This document shows positions 31,755-40,440 of a DNA stretch of 64,000 bases, piece after piece (positions within the stretch are counted from its first letter, which is position 1; each line of letters opens with the position of its first letter). The notes under the pieces are model-generated. The model searched no databases and was not told the origin of the DNA. It worked only from the letters and a program-made list of their open reading frames with translations. This stretch comes from Nocardioides marmorisolisilvae (lineage in GTDB: Bacteria > Actinomycetota > Actinomycetes > Propionibacteriales > Nocardioidaceae): positions 1,606,804 to 1,670,803 of the forward strand of contig NZ_RJSG01000002.1 in NCBI RefSeq assembly GCF_003725775.1, read 5' to 3'. The position numbers were made by a program, and so were the translations under genes.

Positions 31755-32897
31755 TCAGCCGCCGGAGACTTCGTCGATGTCCTCAGCCAGGTGCAGACCC
31801 GTGCCGTCGGCGTCGTCGAGCCAGCCCTCGGGGAGCACCACCCGCTTGCGCGGGGAGCCCTGGCGCCCGCGCGGCGCGCCCAGGATCGAGGTCGGGAACG
31901 GCTCGTCGGGATCGAGCTGCTCGAGCAGCCGGTCGAGCTCGGCCAGCGTGCTGACCAGCGCCAGCGCGTGCCGCAGCTCTCCCCCGGCGCTGAAGCCCTT
32001 GAGGTACCAGGACACGTGCTTGCGGAACTCCTTGCACCCGCGCTCCTCACCCATGTGCTGGGCCAGCAGCTCGGCGTGCCGGTACATCATCGTGCGCACC
32101 TCGCCCAGCGACGGGAGCACCGCGACGGTCTCGCCCGCGAAGGCTGCGGCGAGGTCCCGGAACAGCCACGGCCGGCCGAGGCAGCCACGGCCGACGACCA
32201 CACCTGCGGCACCGGTCTCGGCGACCATGCGGACCGCGTCCGAGGCCTCCCAGATGTCACCGTTGCCGAGCACCGGGATGTCGACGTGCTGGACGAGCTC
32301 GGCGATCGGAGCCCAGTCCGCGGTGCCGGAGTAGCCCTGGATCGCGGTCCGCCCGTGCAGGGCGATCGCAGCCGCGCCCGACTCCTCGGCGATCCGGCCG
32401 GCGTCCAGGTAGGTCTGGTGGTCCTCGTCGATCCCGATCCGGGTCTTCATCGTCACCGGTACGCCGTACCGGGCGCCGGCGGAGACCGCGGCGGTGAGGA
32501 TCTCGCCGAGCAGGTTGCGCTTCCAGGGCAGCGCCGCGCCGCCACCCTTGCGGGTGACCTTCGGGACCGGGCAGCCGAAGTTCAGGTCGACGTGGGCCAC
32601 GCCGTACTCGGCGCAGAGGATCTCGGTGGCCTTGCCGACGTAGGCCGGGTCGGTGCCGTAGAGCTGGACCGAGCGCACGTCCTCGAGCTCGTCGAAGACC
32701 AGCATCGACTTGGTGGTGGCGTCACCCTCGACCAGGCCACGGCTGGTGATCATCTCGCAGACGTAGAGGCCGGCGCCCTGCTCGCGGCAGAGCCGTCGGT
32801 ACGCCGCGTTGGTGATGCCGGCCATCGGCGCCAGCACCACCGGGGTCTCCACCCGGACCGGTCCGAGTGCCAGGGGCGGGGCAGCAGCGGAGGTCAG
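31755..32897 (-). CDS. dus: tRNA-dihydrouridine synthase (probable CTG start)
   Basis: About 380 residues. Conserved Dus motifs begin with TPVVLAPMAGITNAAYRRLC and the active-site Cys is in NFGCPVPKVTRKGGG. The FMN-binding IPVLGNGDIW and GAAGVVVGRGCLG loops follow. It reduces uridines in tRNA D-loops. Family alignment places the start about 20 residues before APMAG. No ATG, GTG or TTG lies in frame at that point; the CTG at 32895-32897 overlaps the upstream stop as CTGA, with AAGG just upstream. A GTG at 32852 would truncate the first strand. Confidence 0.9.
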   Translation of the reverse strand: MTSAAAPPLALGPVRVETPVVLAPMAGITNAAYRRLCREQGAGLYVCEMITSRGLVEGDATTKSMLVFDELEDVRSVQLYGTDPAYVGKATEILCAEYGVAHVDLNFGCPVPKVTRKGGGAALPWKRNLLGEILTAAVSAGARYGVPVTMKTRIGIDEDHQTYLDAGRIAEESGAAAIALHGRTAIQGYSGTADWAPIAELVQHVDIPVLGNGDIWEASDAVRMVAETGAAGVVVGRGCLGRPWLFRDLAAAFAGETVAVLPSLGEVRTMMYRHAELLAQHMGEERGCKEFRKHVSWYLKGFSAGGELRHALALVSTLAELDRLLEQLDPDEPFPTSILGAPRGRQGSPRKRVVLPEGWLDDADGTGLHLAEDIDEVSGG

Positions 32898-33535
32898 GAC
32901 GCCTTCTTCTTGGTCGCCGGGACCTTCACGACGCCCTTCCACAGGATCGGCGCGTTCGCCTGGACGGCGCGGAAGCTCACCCCGGTCATGGTGCCGTGGT
33001 CGGGCGCGAGGAAGACCAGGCAGGTCGACAGCGTCGCGTTCGGGCCGAAGGTGGTCGGCAGCGGCACCGAGGGGCACTTCTTGAAGGTGTTGGTGAAGCT
33101 CGACGCGGAGATCAGCGTGTTCCGATTGTCCACCAGGAACAGCGGGATCGGGGTGCGTCCGACGTCACCGGTGCCGACGTTCTTGACCGAGACCCGGACG
33201 TAGTACGGCGTCGAGGCCTTGGTGCGCTCCTCCAGCGAGTAGCCGGACAGGTCGGCGATGGTGCCCTGCACGGCCGAGAGGACGGTCAGGTCGAGCACCG
33301 ACTTGCGCTGGTCGTTCGGCGCGTAGGCGACGGTCGCGGAGTCCCCGAACTTGAGCTCGGTGCCGTACGCCGTCAGCGTGACCCCGTCCGGCACCGGGAC
33401 CTGGGTCTGGGTGTTCGCGGGGGTCTCGGTCGCCTTCGACTGCGGCGTCGCATCTCCCCCGCAGCCCGCGAGGACCAGGGCACCGACGAGCAGCGCCGTG
33501 GTGGCCAGAACAGGACGAAGTGCGCGCGAGATCAC
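32894..33535 (-). CDS. Hypothetical secreted lipoprotein
   Basis: 213 residues from the GTG at 33535. The signal peptide ends LVLAGC with Cys25 as the lipobox cysteine. A Thr/Gln-rich linker leads to a beta-rich domain with VRVSVKNVGTGDVGRTPIPLFLVD, typical of DUF4352-like immunoglobulin-fold lipoproteins. The start follows CAGAAT (33542-33547 on the minus strand) by 6 bases. It overlaps dus by 4 bases. Function is unknown. Confidence 0.75.
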   Translation of the reverse strand: MISRALRPVLATTALLVGALVLAGCGGDATPQSKATETPANTQTQVPVPDGVTLTAYGTELKFGDSATVAYAPNDQRKSVLDLTVLSAVQGTIADLSGYSLEERTKASTPYYVRVSVKNVGTGDVGRTPIPLFLVDNRNTLISASSFTNTFKKCPSVPLPTTFGPNATLSTCLVFLAPDHGTMTGVSFRAVQANAPILWKGVVKVPATKKKAS

Positions 33536-33594
33536 CCGGACATTCTGCACGGCAGGAGCGGCCGAGGTGGCCCGAACCGCCGCGCCCGGGCGCA

Positions 33595-34992
33595 TCAGCA
33601 GCCGACCAGGCGCTCGCCGAGCCAGGTGCGCAGGCCCTCCAGGGAGACCCGCTCCTGGCTCATCGAGTCACGCTCGCGGACGGTGGCCGCACCGTCCTCG
33701 AGGCTGTCGAAGTCGACGGTCACGCAGAACGGCGTACCGATCTCGTCCTGGCGGCGGTAGCGGCGGCCGATCGCGCCGGAGTCGTCGAACTCGACGTTCC
33801 AGTACTGGCGCAGCTCTTCTGCCAGCGCCTTCGAGCGCGGCGAGAGGTCCTCGTTGCGGCTCAGCGGCAGCACCGCGACCTTGACCGGGGCCAGGCGCGG
33901 GTCGAGCCGGAGCACGGTGCGCTTGTCGACGCCGCCCTTGGTGTTCGGCGCCTCGTCCTCGGTGTAGGCGTCGACCAGGAACGTCATCAGGCTGCGCGAG
34001 AGACCGGCGGCCGGCTCGATGACGTAGGGGAAGTAGCGCTCGTCGGCGGCCTGGTCGTAGTAGCGCAGGTCGGTCCCGGAGTGCTCGCTGTGCGTCTTCA
34101 GGTCGAAGTCCGTGCGGTTCGCGATGCCCTCGAGCTCGCCCCACTCCGAACCGGCGAAGTTGAACCGGTACTCGATGTCGACGGTGCGCTTCGAGTAGTG
34201 GCTGAGCTTCTCCTTCGGGTGCTCGTAGTGCCGCAGGTTGTCTGCCTCGATCCCCAGCTCGACGTACCAGCGGGTGCGCTCGTCGATCCAGTACTGGTGC
34301 CACTCCTCGTCCTCGCCGGGCTTGACGAAGAACTCCATCTCCATCTGCTCGAACTCACGGGTGCGGAAGATGAAGTTGCCCGGGGTGATCTCGTTGCGGA
34401 AGCTCTTGCCGATCTGGCCGATGCCGAACGGCGGCTTCTTGCGGCTGGAGGTCACCACGTTGGCGAAGTTCAGGAAGATGCCCTGGGCGGTCTCCGGGCG
34501 CAGGTAGTGCAGGCCGGACTCGTCCTCGATGACGCCGAGGAAGGTCTTGAGCAGGCCGGAGAACTGGCGCGGCTCGGTCCAGGCGCCGCGGGTGCCGCAG
34601 TTGGGGCACGCCAGCGTGGCCAGGTCGACCGAGTCCGGGTCGTCGAGGCCCTTCTTCTCGGCGTACTCCTCCTGGAGGTGGTCCGCCCGGAAACGCTTGT
34701 GGCAGGACTGGCACTCGGTCAGCGGGTCGGTGAAGGTCGCGACGTGGCCGGACGCCTCCCAGGTCTGCCGCGGCAGGATCACGCTGGAGTCCAGTCCGAC
34801 GACGTCCTCGCGCGACTGCACCATCGAGCGCCACCACTGGCGCTTGATGTTCTCCTTCAGCTCCACGCCGAGCGGACCGTAGTCCCAGGCGGAGCGGGTG
34901 CCGCCGTAGATCTCCCCGCACGGGAAGACGAAACCGCGCCGCTTGGCGAGGGAGACGACGTTGTCAACGGTGGAAGCGGGCGCCTTGGCCAC
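33595..34992 (-). CDS. glyS: Glycyl-tRNA synthetase, alpha2 type
   Basis: 465 residues, the eukaryote/archaeon-like single-chain class II enzyme. Motif 1 region [21 protein letters not shown] and motif 2 [25 protein letters not shown] are intact. A Zn-ribbon insert has paired CxxC (CQSCHKRF and CPNCGTRG). The C-terminal anticodon-binding domain ends at [12 protein letters not shown] start has AGGAGAG upstream. It charges tRNA-Gly in the cytoplasm. Confidence 0.96.
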   Translation of the reverse strand: MAKAPASTVDNVVSLAKRRGFVFPCGEIYGGTRSAWDYGPLGVELKENIKRQWWRSMVQSREDVVGLDSSVILPRQTWEASGHVATFTDPLTECQSCHKRFRADHLQEEYAEKKGLDDPDSVDLATLACPNCGTRGAWTEPRQFSGLLKTFLGVIEDESGLHYLRPETAQGIFLNFANVVTSSRKKPPFGIGQIGKSFRNEITPGNFIFRTREFEQMEMEFFVKPGEDEEWHQYWIDERTRWYVELGIEADNLRHYEHPKEKLSHYSKRTVDIEYRFNFAGSEWGELEGIANRTDFDLKTHSEHSGTDLRYYDQAADERYFPYVIEPAAGLSRSLMTFLVDAYTEDEAPNTKGGVDKRTVLRLDPRLAPVKVAVLPLSRNEDLSPRSKALAEELRQYWNVEFDDSGAIGRRYRRQDEIGTPFCVTVDFDSLEDGAATVRERDSMSQERVSLEGLRTWLGERLVGC

Positions 34993-35046
34993 GGTTCTGC
35001 TCTCCTAGGAGTCTGCCGACTGGCTGCCGGCGGGCGAGGTGCAACC

Positions 35047-35358
35047 CTACCGAGCGTCGGTGTCCCGGGGCACGGCGGTATTCAGCTCGCTCTCGCCGAC
35101 CAGCTCGTAGCCGCTCGGTTCGTCGATCGCGCGGCTCAGCACCGGCACCGCGGTCAGCTTCACCTCGTAGGACGAGAGCGCCCGCCGGTAGCTGCCCACG
35201 TCCTGCCAGCGGGTCACCAGCACCCACAGGCCGGGGTCGTCGACGTTGCGGCCGAGCGTCCCGTCGAGGTACCCCGGGCGGTCCGCGAGCGCTGCGTGCG
35301 CCGTCTCGAGGTCGGCACGCAGGGCGTCATCGCCACGGAACCTGTTCACGACGAGCAT
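35047..35358 (-). CDS. Antibiotic-biosynthesis monooxygenase-type (ABM) protein
   Basis: 103 residues with the ferredoxin-like ABM pattern: MLVVNRFRGDDALRADLETAHAALADRPGYLDGTLGRNVDD, then WVLVTRWQDVGSYRRALSSYEVK. Family members are small homodimeric enzymes acting on polyphenols, haem or quinones, or have no known activity. The start lies 6 bases after TACGCT (35365-35370, minus strand), so it is probably leaderless. It is divergent from the cyclase gene. Confidence 0.75.
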   Translation of the reverse strand: MLVVNRFRGDDALRADLETAHAALADRPGYLDGTLGRNVDDPGLWVLVTRWQDVGSYRRALSSYEVKLTAVPVLSRAIDEPSGYELVGESELNTAVPRDTDAR

Positions 35359-35417
35359 GCGCGCAGCGTACGTTGAGGCCAGGTACCACTCTCTCGGGGC
35401 GCACCCAGGGGGCTGCC

Positions 35418-36767
35418 ATGGACGACCGCTTGTTCCACGAGTTCCTCGCCAACACGGTCATCGGCGGGATGTCGATCGCGCTCGCCGCCATCCTGCTGGC
35501 GCGCCACCAGACCCGCGGCGACCTCGCGATGGCGGCGTCATGGCTGTTCGCCGGGACCCTCGCCGCGACCACTCCTCTCGTGGCCGGCCAGGCAGACCCG
35601 GCGGCCATCACGGTCGGGGACCGCCTGTACGTGCTGCCCTTGATGGGCCTGTACGTCTCGACGCCGATCTACATCCGGCACCTGGTCACGACGGCTGCCG
35701 CCACCGACCGCGCCCGGCAGATCGTGATCCGGTCCGCGGCCGCCGGCTGCGCGCTCGGGCTGGCCACGTACGTCCTCGCCCTGGTCGAGCCCGCCCGGTT
35801 CCTCAACCACTTCGTCTACGCCCTGGACGCCTCGGATGCGTGGACGGACTCCGAGTTCTGGCTCTTCGGCGCACCGCTCACCGCCAGCTGCGCCTTCCTC
35901 CTCGTCGCCTGGACGACGCTGGCACGCCAGGACCTGGACCCCGGGGAGCGGAGCCGGGCGCGGGTCTACAGCGTCGCCGTCGCCCCGCTCCTGCTGAGCC
36001 TGGTGCTCCCGCGCGAGGCCTCGATCGTCGCGTACGCGACGGCGTTCGTCCTGTTCCTGCTCGGCGTCGTGACCTACGGCGTCGCCGAGGGCGAGCGGGC
36101 TGCCTTCCTCTCCCGGTTCCTCTCCCCCCAGGTCACCGAGATGGTGCGTCTGCGCGGACTCAACGCGGTGATGCAGGCCCAGGAGCTGACCCTCTCGGTC
36201 ATCTTCATCGACTTCCGCGGGTTCACGGCGTACACCGAGGCGATCCCGAGCCAGGCCGTGATCGAGCTGCTCCGCGACTACCACGAGGCGATCGCCGGCT
36301 GCGTCGGCCGGCACGACGGGATGATCAACAATTACGCGGGTGACGGGATCATGATCCTGGTGGGCGCACCGATCGCGCGCGACGACCACGAACGGGCCGC
36401 AGTGGCGCTGGCCGAGGACGCGCAACGGGCCGCGGCGCGGGTCACCGGACGCTGGGCCACCGACCTGCACCCGCTCGGTGTCGGCATCGGGATCGCCTCC
36501 GGTCGGGTGACCGTCGGAGCGATCGGCGAGATCGCCCAGATGGAGTACGCCGCCGTCGGCACCGCGGTGAACCTCGCCGCGCGGCTGTGCGCGCAGGCCG
36601 AGGCCGGCGCGATCCTGCTCGACGAGCGGGTCGCCGTCGCTCTGGGCGAGGGCAGGACACTTCCGCGCGGCGAGATCGCCCTGAAGGGCCTCAGCGCTCC
36701 GGTCCCGGTCTACCAGGTGAGGTCAGACTCCGAACCGCGCGCGGTAGCCGGAGAACCGCTGGCGTAG
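35418..36767 (+). CDS. Membrane-anchored class III nucleotidyl cyclase
   Basis: 449 residues from the ATG at 35418, which follows AGGGGG. The N-terminal half has about seven hydrophobic segments (roughly 10-30, 36-55, 62-85, 98-115, 135-152, 170-190 and 208-225). A short linker precedes the catalytic domain. Metal ligands are Asp265 (VIFIDFRGF) and Asp309 (YAGDGIM). The transition-state Asn/Arg are in NLAARL. The purine-binding Lys position is Asn305 and the second is Thr (AVGTAVN) rather than Asp. It would make cAMP or cGMP if active. It overlaps the convergent sulfotransferase gene by 45 bases. Confidence 0.85.
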   Translation: MDDRLFHEFLANTVIGGMSIALAAILLARHQTRGDLAMAASWLFAGTLAATTPLVAGQADPAAITVGDRLYVLPLMGLYVSTPIYIRHLVTTAAATDRARQIVIRSAAAGCALGLATYVLALVEPARFLNHFVYALDASDAWTDSEFWLFGAPLTASCAFLLVAWTTLARQDLDPGERSRARVYSVAVAPLLLSLVLPREASIVAYATAFVLFLLGVVTYGVAEGERAAFLSRFLSPQVTEMVRLRGLNAVMQAQELTLSVIFIDFRGFTAYTEAIPSQAVIELLRDYHEAIAGCVGRHDGMINNYAGDGIMILVGAPIARDDHERAAVALAEDAQRAAARVTGRWATDLHPLGVGIGIASGRVTVGAIGEIAQMEYAAVGTAVNLAARLCAQAEAGAILLDERVAVALGEGRTLPRGEIALKGLSAPVPVYQVRSDSEPRAVAGEPLA

Positions 36768-37958
36768 GTCGTCCTCGTCCAGGCCGAGGTCCTCGGCGCG
36801 GTAGTCGATCCGGCCGTGCCGGTCGCGCTGGTGCCCGTCCAGGTAGGCCTGCATCGCCGCCTCGGCCTCGGCGGTGACGGGCTCGCCGGAGAGCTCGACC
36901 ACCGATCGCGCGGTCGCCAGGTCGTCGGCCATGAAGTCGGCGAACCGGATGTCGACGGACCTCTCGGGGTCGAGGACGTCGCGGTCGCGGACCAGGCTGC
37001 CGAGCATCAGCTCGATGCGGTCGGCCCAGTAGGCGCCGATCCGTTCCACCGGGACCGGGGTGCGGTGCATCCGTGCGGTGTAGGCGACCATCGTGGCCAT
37101 CGAGACCGTGACGGCGACCGGGTCGCGGTGCGTGATGACGACCGTGGCATCCGGGAAGACGGCGTTCAGCACCGGCAGCTGCTCGAGGTGCTGCGGGGAC
37201 TTGAGCAACCAGCGGGGACCGCCGCCGCGCAGGTGCTGCAGCGCCTTGAGCTGGAGCCGCAGGTGGGCGTAGTGCGGGGTCTGGTCGCTCGCGAGGTAGT
37301 GGTCGCGCCAGGCAGGCACCTCGGCGATGGTCTCGAAGAACATCGTCGAGAAGTCGTTGGCGAGGAGCTGGATCTCCTCGTGCACGTGGTCGGTCGTCAT
37401 CTCGTGCATCCGCTTGAAGTACGGCATCGCCTCGTCGGCGAACCAGGTCGCCTGACCGGTGCGCTCGCGCCGCGGCTCGATGTCCGCCCCCTCCTCGGGC
37501 GCCGGGAACGGCTCGACGCTCTCCCAGTACGGCAGCGACCGGTACGTCGGAGCGGCGGAGAGCAGATTGTGCAGGTGCGTCGTCCCGGTCCGCGGCAGGC
37601 CGGCGATCACCAGCGGAGGAACGAGCTCGCTGGCGGCGATCTCCGGGTTGCGGGCGAGCAGGTCGACCAGGCGCAGCCGGTTCTTGAGCATCTGCAGCAC
37701 CTGGCTGTGCAGGTTGAGCAGTCCACCCGGGGTCAGGTCGTCCACCTCGCGCAGCGCGGCCAGGAGTACCTCGAGCCGCGCGCTGTAGTCGCGCGCGCCG
37801 AAGTCGCTCAGGCCGGTCTGCTCGGACGCCAGCGCGTGCAGCTGGTCGGCGTCCAGGCGCAGACCGTCGGCCATGGTGCCCATCACGTCGAAGATCGCGT
37901 TCACGTCGTCGGAGAACTGCGGGACGGCCAGGTCGGTCAACCTCACGACATCGGGCAT
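36723..37958 (-). CDS. Sulfotransferase-family protein
   Basis: 411 residues. The 5'-phosphosulfate loop for PAPS is AGLPRTGTTHL at residues 119-129. The 3'-phosphate loop is VVITHRDPVAVTVSMATM. An N-terminal helical domain of about 110 residues precedes them, as in actinobacterial members of the Sulfotransfer_3 type. It probably sulfates a lipid or steroid-like hydroxyl; substrate unknown. AGGAGA lies before the ATG. It is divergent from a TetR gene across a shared palindrome and overlaps the cyclase gene by 45 bases at its 3' end. Confidence 0.82.
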   Translation of the reverse strand: MPDVVRLTDLAVPQFSDDVNAIFDVMGTMADGLRLDADQLHALASEQTGLSDFGARDYSARLEVLLAALREVDDLTPGGLLNLHSQVLQMLKNRLRLVDLLARNPEIAASELVPPLVIAGLPRTGTTHLHNLLSAAPTYRSLPYWESVEPFPAPEEGADIEPRRERTGQATWFADEAMPYFKRMHEMTTDHVHEEIQLLANDFSTMFFETIAEVPAWRDHYLASDQTPHYAHLRLQLKALQHLRGGGPRWLLKSPQHLEQLPVLNAVFPDATVVITHRDPVAVTVSMATMVAYTARMHRTPVPVERIGAYWADRIELMLGSLVRDRDVLDPERSVDIRFADFMADDLATARSVVELSGEPVTAEAEAAMQAYLDGHQRDRHGRIDYRAEDLGLDEDDLRQRFSGYRARFGV

Positions 37959-37970
37959 CTTCCGGTCTCC

Positions 37971-38005
37971 TCACCATTCCGTTACAGTCGGCATCGGAAT
38001 GGTGA
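37971..38005. promoter_or_regulatory. Palindromic TetR-type operator overlapping the tetR start codon
   Basis: TCACCATTCCG (37971-37981) and CGGAATGGTGA (37995-38005) are perfectly complementary 11-base arms with a 13-base spacer. The site fills the gap between the sulfotransferase start and the TetR gene and contains the TetR ATG (37999-38001). The most likely ligand is the TetR regulator, repressing both directions. Confidence 0.7.
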
Positions 38006-38550
38006 CACAGACGGAAGCCTCTGAACAGACCTCCGGTCGACCGCGGGATGCGCGCATCGACGAGGCGGTCCTGTCGGCGACCCGCGAGCTCCTCCTCGAG
38101 GTCGGCTGGACCGGGCTGTCGCTGACCGCGGTCGCCGAGCGGGCCGGCACGACGCGGCCGGCCCTCGCCCGGCGCTGGCCCTCGCTCGCCCACCTGGTGC
38201 ACGAGGCGGCCTTCCCCGCCGACCTGACCCTCCCGCGGGCACCGTCGGACACGGCTCCGGACGTGCGCGACCTGGTCGCCGGATCGCTGGCGGCGTTCGC
38301 CCACCCGGTTGCCCGCGCCGCCGCCCCCGGACTGGTCGCCGCCATCACCGCCGACCCGACCCTGCACCGCGCCCTGCTGCTGCGGTTCTCCGACGCGCTC
38401 GGCGGGATCGAGCAGCCGCTGCTCGACCTGGTGGCCGGCGCCGCGTTCTTCGCCCTGCTGCTCCACCCCGACGACCTGGACGATCGTTGGGTCGACCGGA
38501 TCACCGCCCTGCTCTCGCACGAGGGCATCACGGAAGGCACGCGCACATGA
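37999..38550 (+). CDS. TetR-family transcriptional regulator
   Basis: 183 residues from the ATG at 37999. The N-terminal DNA-binding domain shows DEAVLSATRELLLEVGWTGLSLTAVAERAGTTRPALARRWPS, a standard TetR helix-turn-helix. The C-terminal ligand-binding half contains LVAAITADPTLHRALLLRF. It probably controls the divergent sulfotransferase and the downstream DUF1214 gene, which it overlaps by ATGA. The inducer is unknown. The start codon lies in its likely operator. Confidence 0.88.
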   Translation: MVTQTEASEQTSGRPRDARIDEAVLSATRELLLEVGWTGLSLTAVAERAGTTRPALARRWPSLAHLVHEAAFPADLTLPRAPSDTAPDVRDLVAGSLAAFAHPVARAAAPGLVAAITADPTLHRALLLRFSDALGGIEQPLLDLVAGAAFFALLLHPDDLDDRWVDRITALLSHEGITEGTRT

Positions 38551-39701
38551 CCGACACCTGGGAGTCCACCGCCGCCTGGAACGAGCTGCTCTCCGGGCTC
38601 GGTGAGCTGCAGGCCGCCTTCCTCGAGGGCGACCGCGCCGTCACCACCGAGACCGGGGTGGTCAACGGCTACCGGATGCTGGCCACCATCCTCGGCGTCG
38701 GCCTGGACATCTACCTCTACCCCGAGACGAGCCGACCGGTCTGGGTCGACACCGTGACCCCGTTCCGGCGCGACCGGCGCTGGGGAGGCGACAACACCGA
38801 CGCGGCGTACGCGTTCTGCGTCTTCGATCCCGAGCGCACCTACCGGGTCTGGGGCAAGCGCAACGACAGCGCCTACTTCTCGGTGACCGTCTACAACGAG
38901 CCGGCGCCCGGCGCCTGGTCGGACAAGGTGATCGGCGTCGTGAACGATTCCGACCTCACCTTCGACGCCGACGGCGGCTTCTCGTTCTACCTCGGCGCGA
39001 ACAAGCCCGACGGGTATGACGGCCCGTGGATCCAGTTCACCCCGGACACCGCGGCCGCACTCACCCGCGACTACCAGGCGGACCCGCTGACCGGCGTCCC
39101 GGTCGAGTGGCAGATCGAGTGCCTCGACGAGCCGGAGCCGGTCACCCGGTCGGACGCCGCCACCGCCCAGGCGCTGCGCTCGACGCTGGCCTGGATGCGC
39201 ACGATGTTCATGATCGTGCCGATGACCATCAAGGAGCGCACCGACTCCGACCGTCTGGGCCTCGGTCACGAGACCCCCGACGGGGTGAATATGGTCGCCG
39301 AGCCGTACCGGGTCCCCGACTTCAACTTCGGCTGGTCGGCGACCGACGCGACGTACTGCTTCGGCTCCTACGACCTGGAGCCGGACGAGGCGCTGGTGCT
39401 GACCTACACCCCGCCGAACAGCTTCCGGTTCTGGAACTTCATGCCGTGGACCGAGTACATGGCCGGCCACAACGCCGCGGACGGCAAGACCTCGTTGAAC
39501 AACCACACCGCGGTCAAGAACTCCGACGGCAGCATCACGATCGTGGTCGCGCGGACCCAGCTGGCGCACCCGAACGCGGTCACCACCCTGGACAACCAGC
39601 GCGGCATGCTCGCGTTCCGCTGGTTCCTCGCCGACGAGGTGCCGGGCAAGCCCACGGTGGACCTGGTGAAGGCGGCCGACGCGCCGGTCGCGCTGACGTG
39701 A
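38547..39701 (+). CDS. DUF1214 domain protein
   Basis: 384 residues. The C-terminal third carries the DUF1214 pattern: FCFGSYDLEPDEALVLTY-type strand, then PPNSFRFWNFMPW and LNNHTAVKNSDGSITIVVA. The rest is beta-rich (WGKRNDSAYFSVTVYNEP). No signal peptide or membrane helix is seen, so it is cytoplasmic. Function is unknown. Translation is coupled to the TetR gene through ATGA, so it is a likely member of that regulator's regulon. Confidence 0.8.
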   Translation: MTDTWESTAAWNELLSGLGELQAAFLEGDRAVTTETGVVNGYRMLATILGVGLDIYLYPETSRPVWVDTVTPFRRDRRWGGDNTDAAYAFCVFDPERTYRVWGKRNDSAYFSVTVYNEPAPGAWSDKVIGVVNDSDLTFDADGGFSFYLGANKPDGYDGPWIQFTPDTAAALTRDYQADPLTGVPVEWQIECLDEPEPVTRSDAATAQALRSTLAWMRTMFMIVPMTIKERTDSDRLGLGHETPDGVNMVAEPYRVPDFNFGWSATDATYCFGSYDLEPDEALVLTYTPPNSFRFWNFMPWTEYMAGHNAADGKTSLNNHTAVKNSDGSITIVVARTQLAHPNAVTTLDNQRGMLAFRWFLADEVPGKPTVDLVKAADAPVALT

Positions 39702-39702
39702 C

Positions 39703-39740
39703 TTGACAATGATTCTCATTTCAATTGAGAATCATTGTCA
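39703..39740 (+). promoter_or_regulatory. Double Zur/Fur box on a likely leaderless promoter
   Basis: TGACAATGATTCTCA (39704-39718) and TGAGAATCATTGTCA (39726-39740) form a perfect 15-bp inverted repeat with a 7-base spacer. Each arm is itself a 7-1-7 box of the TGAnAAT-n-ATTnTCA type. Overlapping -35 TTGACA (39703-39708) and -10 GAGAAT (39727-39732) are 18 bases apart, and the downstream ATG begins 7 bases after the -10. Binding would block RNA polymerase directly. Confidence 0.8.
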
Positions 39741-40027
39741 TGTTCATTCCTCTCGAAGAAGCCCACGGCGGCGGATTCCTGCACGAGTACTGGTCGATCC
39801 TCACCGACCCCGCGCACGTCTCCGTGGAACTGACCCTCACGCTCCTGTTCGACGGACTGCTGCTGGGCGTGCTGTGGCCCCTGATCCGGGCGTACTTCAA
39901 CCACGTCCTGGAACGGCAGCACGCCGCGCTGGACGAGGAGCACGGCATCGTCCACCACGGTGACCACGTGCACCACGTGACCGAACCCGAGGTCCCCGCC
40001 AGCGCGGCAGAGTGCGAGGACACGTGA
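39740..40027 (+). CDS. Small His-rich membrane protein in the zur operon
   Basis: 95 residues from the ATG at 39740 (MFIPLEEAHGGGFLHEYW). One transmembrane helix spans about residues 31-50 (ELTLTLLFDGLLLGVLWPL). The soluble tail is rich in His and acidic residues (LDEEHGIVHHGDHVHHVTEPE), consistent with Zn2+ binding. It lies directly behind a Zur-box promoter and its stop overlaps the zur GTG (GTGA). A role in zinc handling is inference from context and composition. Confidence 0.78.
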   Translation: MFIPLEEAHGGGFLHEYWSILTDPAHVSVELTLTLLFDGLLLGVLWPLIRAYFNHVLERQHAALDEEHGIVHHGDHVHHVTEPEVPASAAECEDT

Positions 40028-40440
40028 GCGTCGGGTTCGGCGAGAGCCTCCGGCCGACCCGGCAGCGCAAGGCCGTCGCCGCCGTGCTGGAGGAGTGCAG
40101 CGAGTTCCGCACCGCCCAGCAGGTGCACGAGTCGCTGCGCGCCGCCGGCGACAACGTCGGGCTCTCGACCGTCTACCGCGCCCTCCAGGCGATGGCGGAC
40201 GCCGGCGAGATCGACGTGCTCCGCTCGGACGCCGGGGAGGCGGCCTACCGCAAGTGCAGCGACAGCCACCACCACCTGGTCTGCCGCAGCTGCGGGCGCA
40301 CCGTCGAGGTGGAGGGACCGACCGTCGAGAAGTGGACCCGCGCGGTCGCCGGCGAGCACGGCTTCACCGACGTGAGCCACACCCTGGAGATCTTCGGGAC
40401 CTGCTCGGAATGCAGCCGACGGCATGGTTCAGCCAGTTCG
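40024..40440 (+). CDS. zur: Zinc uptake regulator of the Fur family, stop codon apparently lost
   Basis: The conserved part is 131 residues from the GTG at 40024. The winged helix has LRPTRQRKAVAAVLEECSEF and STVYRALQAMADAGEIDV. The metal region has a HHH cluster at 82-84, and the structural Zn site is Cys87, Cys90, Cys127 and Cys130 (LVCRSCG and GTCSEC). Family members end just here, but codon 132 is CGA (40417-40419), where TGA would be expected, and the frame stays open through antisense uppS and recO to 41721. The end coordinate given is the last base before the uppS stop. It likely represses its own operon through the upstream box. Confidence 0.75.
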
